Shown here one piece after another: positions 63,529 to 64,000 of a stretch of 64,000 nt of DNA. The notes under the pieces were generated by a model. The model ran no database searches, was not told where the DNA came from, and worked only from the letters and a program-made list of their open reading frames with translations. Source of the DNA: Nitrobacteraceae bacterium AZCC 2146 (GTDB lineage: Bacteria; Pseudomonadota; Alphaproteobacteria; Rhizobiales; Xanthobacteraceae); assembly GCA_036924855.1 (NCBI GenBank), contig JBAGRP010000001.1, positions 2,914,001 through 2,978,000 on the forward strand. The letters run 5' to 3'. Positions within the stretch are counted from its first letter, which is position 1. Every line of letters begins with the position of its first letter. The position numbers and the translations under genes were made by a program.

Positions 63529-63759
63529 ATGTCAGCACTGCCACCGTTGTCCGACTCAACGTGCCTTCCGCAATCTCCGTGTCCCAAGTGTCATTCGCAA
63601 ATGAAGCTTTGCCGCATCACGGCGGCGCGCCCGGCTTTCGACTTACGTTTGTTCGAGTGCGGTAAATGCAACCATGTTGAAAGAGTCCTCGTAAAGGCCG
63701 AACCGACTAAATCTCACGCTCTCGGTTGGCTCTTGGGAGAACTCAGGCCACCCGATTAG
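63529..63759 (+). CDS. small zinc-ribbon protein
   Basis: A 76-residue protein with two CxxC pairs, SPCPKCHSQMKLCRITAARP and LFECGKCNHVERVLV, spaced as in a zinc ribbon. The start at 63529 has GAGGGAAG upstream; a longer frame from 63499 is less likely. It lies between the two related coiled-coil proteins, all on the plus strand, which suggests one transcript. Comparable small zinc-ribbon proteins are common in Bradyrhizobium; role unknown. Confidence 0.6.
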   Translation: MSALPPLSDSTCLPQSPCPKCHSQMKLCRITAARPAFDLRLFECGKCNHVERVLVKAEPTKSHALGWLLGELRPPD

Positions 63760-63788
63760 GGCCGCCCTTCTCCAACAAAGAATGCAGC

Positions 63789-63959
63789 ATGGAACAAAAA
63801 CCTCACACGGAAAGGAAGCCCTCTTGTCTCGATCAATTTGAACGGGACGCAGGATCGAAGCAGTCGTGCGAAGACCTGAAAAACGAGAACGGCCGGTCGA
63901 AAAATCTTGTGAGCCGCCTTGTGGAAGCGGTCATCCGAAGCATTACGGGTGAAAAGTAA
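63789..63959 (+). CDS. small coiled-coil protein 2
   Basis: A 56-residue protein starting MEQKPHTERKPSCLDQFERD. The C-terminal helix LKNENGRSKNLVSRLVEAVIRSITGEK matches the zipper of the protein at 63177-63368 (both have x-EN-x-x-x-K-x-L-V-x-R-L-x-E-x-V-x-R). An upstream extension to 63726 overlaps the zinc-ribbon gene and is not needed. It may form hetero-oligomers with its neighbour. Confidence 0.55.
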   Translation: MEQKPHTERKPSCLDQFERDAGSKQSCEDLKNENGRSKNLVSRLVEAVIRSITGEK

Positions 63960-63960
63960 G

Positions 63961-63985
63961 GCCGCCTCAGTTGGCGGTCTCTTTC
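63961..63985 (+). terminator. weak terminator-like hairpin
   Basis: GCCGCC-TCAGTT-GGCGGT followed by CTCTTTCGTT, two bases after the last stop in the window. Confidence 0.45.
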
Positions 63986-64000
63986 GTTACCGGATCACTC

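Overview
The window looks like a stretch of the main chromosome of a high-G+C alphaproteobacterium of the Bradyrhizobium/Rhodopseudomonas group (Nitrobacteraceae). I infer this from protein style (two L,D-transpeptidase lipoproteins, an extensin-like protein, an MHYT-GGDEF-EAL protein, ClpS of the ClpS2 type), from gene blocks that I recall as common in that group (fabI / histidine phosphatase / aroC; carA ... carB / greA; lrp / trxB / lysR), and from several families of intergenic palindromic repeats. No insertion sequence, prophage or CRISPR array was seen. The most accessory-looking parts are the structured gene-poor stretch at 31.7-32.6 kb and the small-protein region after 62.6 kb.

Layout. 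0-6.5 kb: a PPOX-type flavoprotein, a GST and its probable WYL regulator (sharing a duplicated operator-like palindrome), a Cys-cluster protein, two small hypotheticals, a stand-alone DUF6537-like protein, a membrane protein with a cyclic-nucleotide-binding domain, and an enoyl-CoA hydratase. 6.6-18.6 kb: a CoA-dependent catabolic cluster. On the minus strand are a nitroreductase, two nearly identical acyl-CoA dehydrogenases plus a third one, a feruloyl-CoA-synthase-like ligase, an enoyl-CoA hydratase, an SDR dehydrogenase and a TetR regulator. Divergent from TetR are a thiolase and a second acyl-CoA synthetase. Together they supply all steps of activation, dehydrogenation, hydration, oxidation and thiolysis of an acyl or aryl-propenoyl substrate that I cannot name.

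18.7-31.4 kb: cobB, a DUF1194 protein, a Sel1-like membrane protein, clpS2, an adenylate cyclase, aroC, a histidine phosphatase, fabI, an ECF sigma/anti-sigma pair, a J-domain protein, a lipoprotein, pdxH and an SDR. 31.4-45.8 kb: corA, a tandem pair of L,D-transpeptidases with duplicated promoters and terminators, an extensin-like protein with a 15-bp repeat leader, an acyl-CoA ligase, a YqeY protein, a GT39-type membrane glycosyltransferase, an alpha/beta hydrolase, carA, a thioesterase, a cupin, dps and a methyltransferase. 45.8-55.1 kb: an aberrant tRNA-Cys-like gene, an ArsR/MFS pair with twin operators, carB behind a terminator-like leader hairpin, greA, DoxX, Lrp, trxB and LysR. 55.4-64 kb: a CopA/CsoR divergent pair around a clear CsoR palindrome, an MHYT-GGDEF-EAL gene with an apparent 1-nt frameshift at its N-terminus, a ParA-like ATPase, small membrane and secreted proteins, and a terminal group of small proteins including two related coiled-coil proteins around a zinc ribbon.

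I saw no single large undescribed system. The best leads are the carB leader attenuator candidate, the tRNA-Cys-like gene, the structured non-coding stretch near 32 kb, the small-protein group at the right end, and several paired operator sites.
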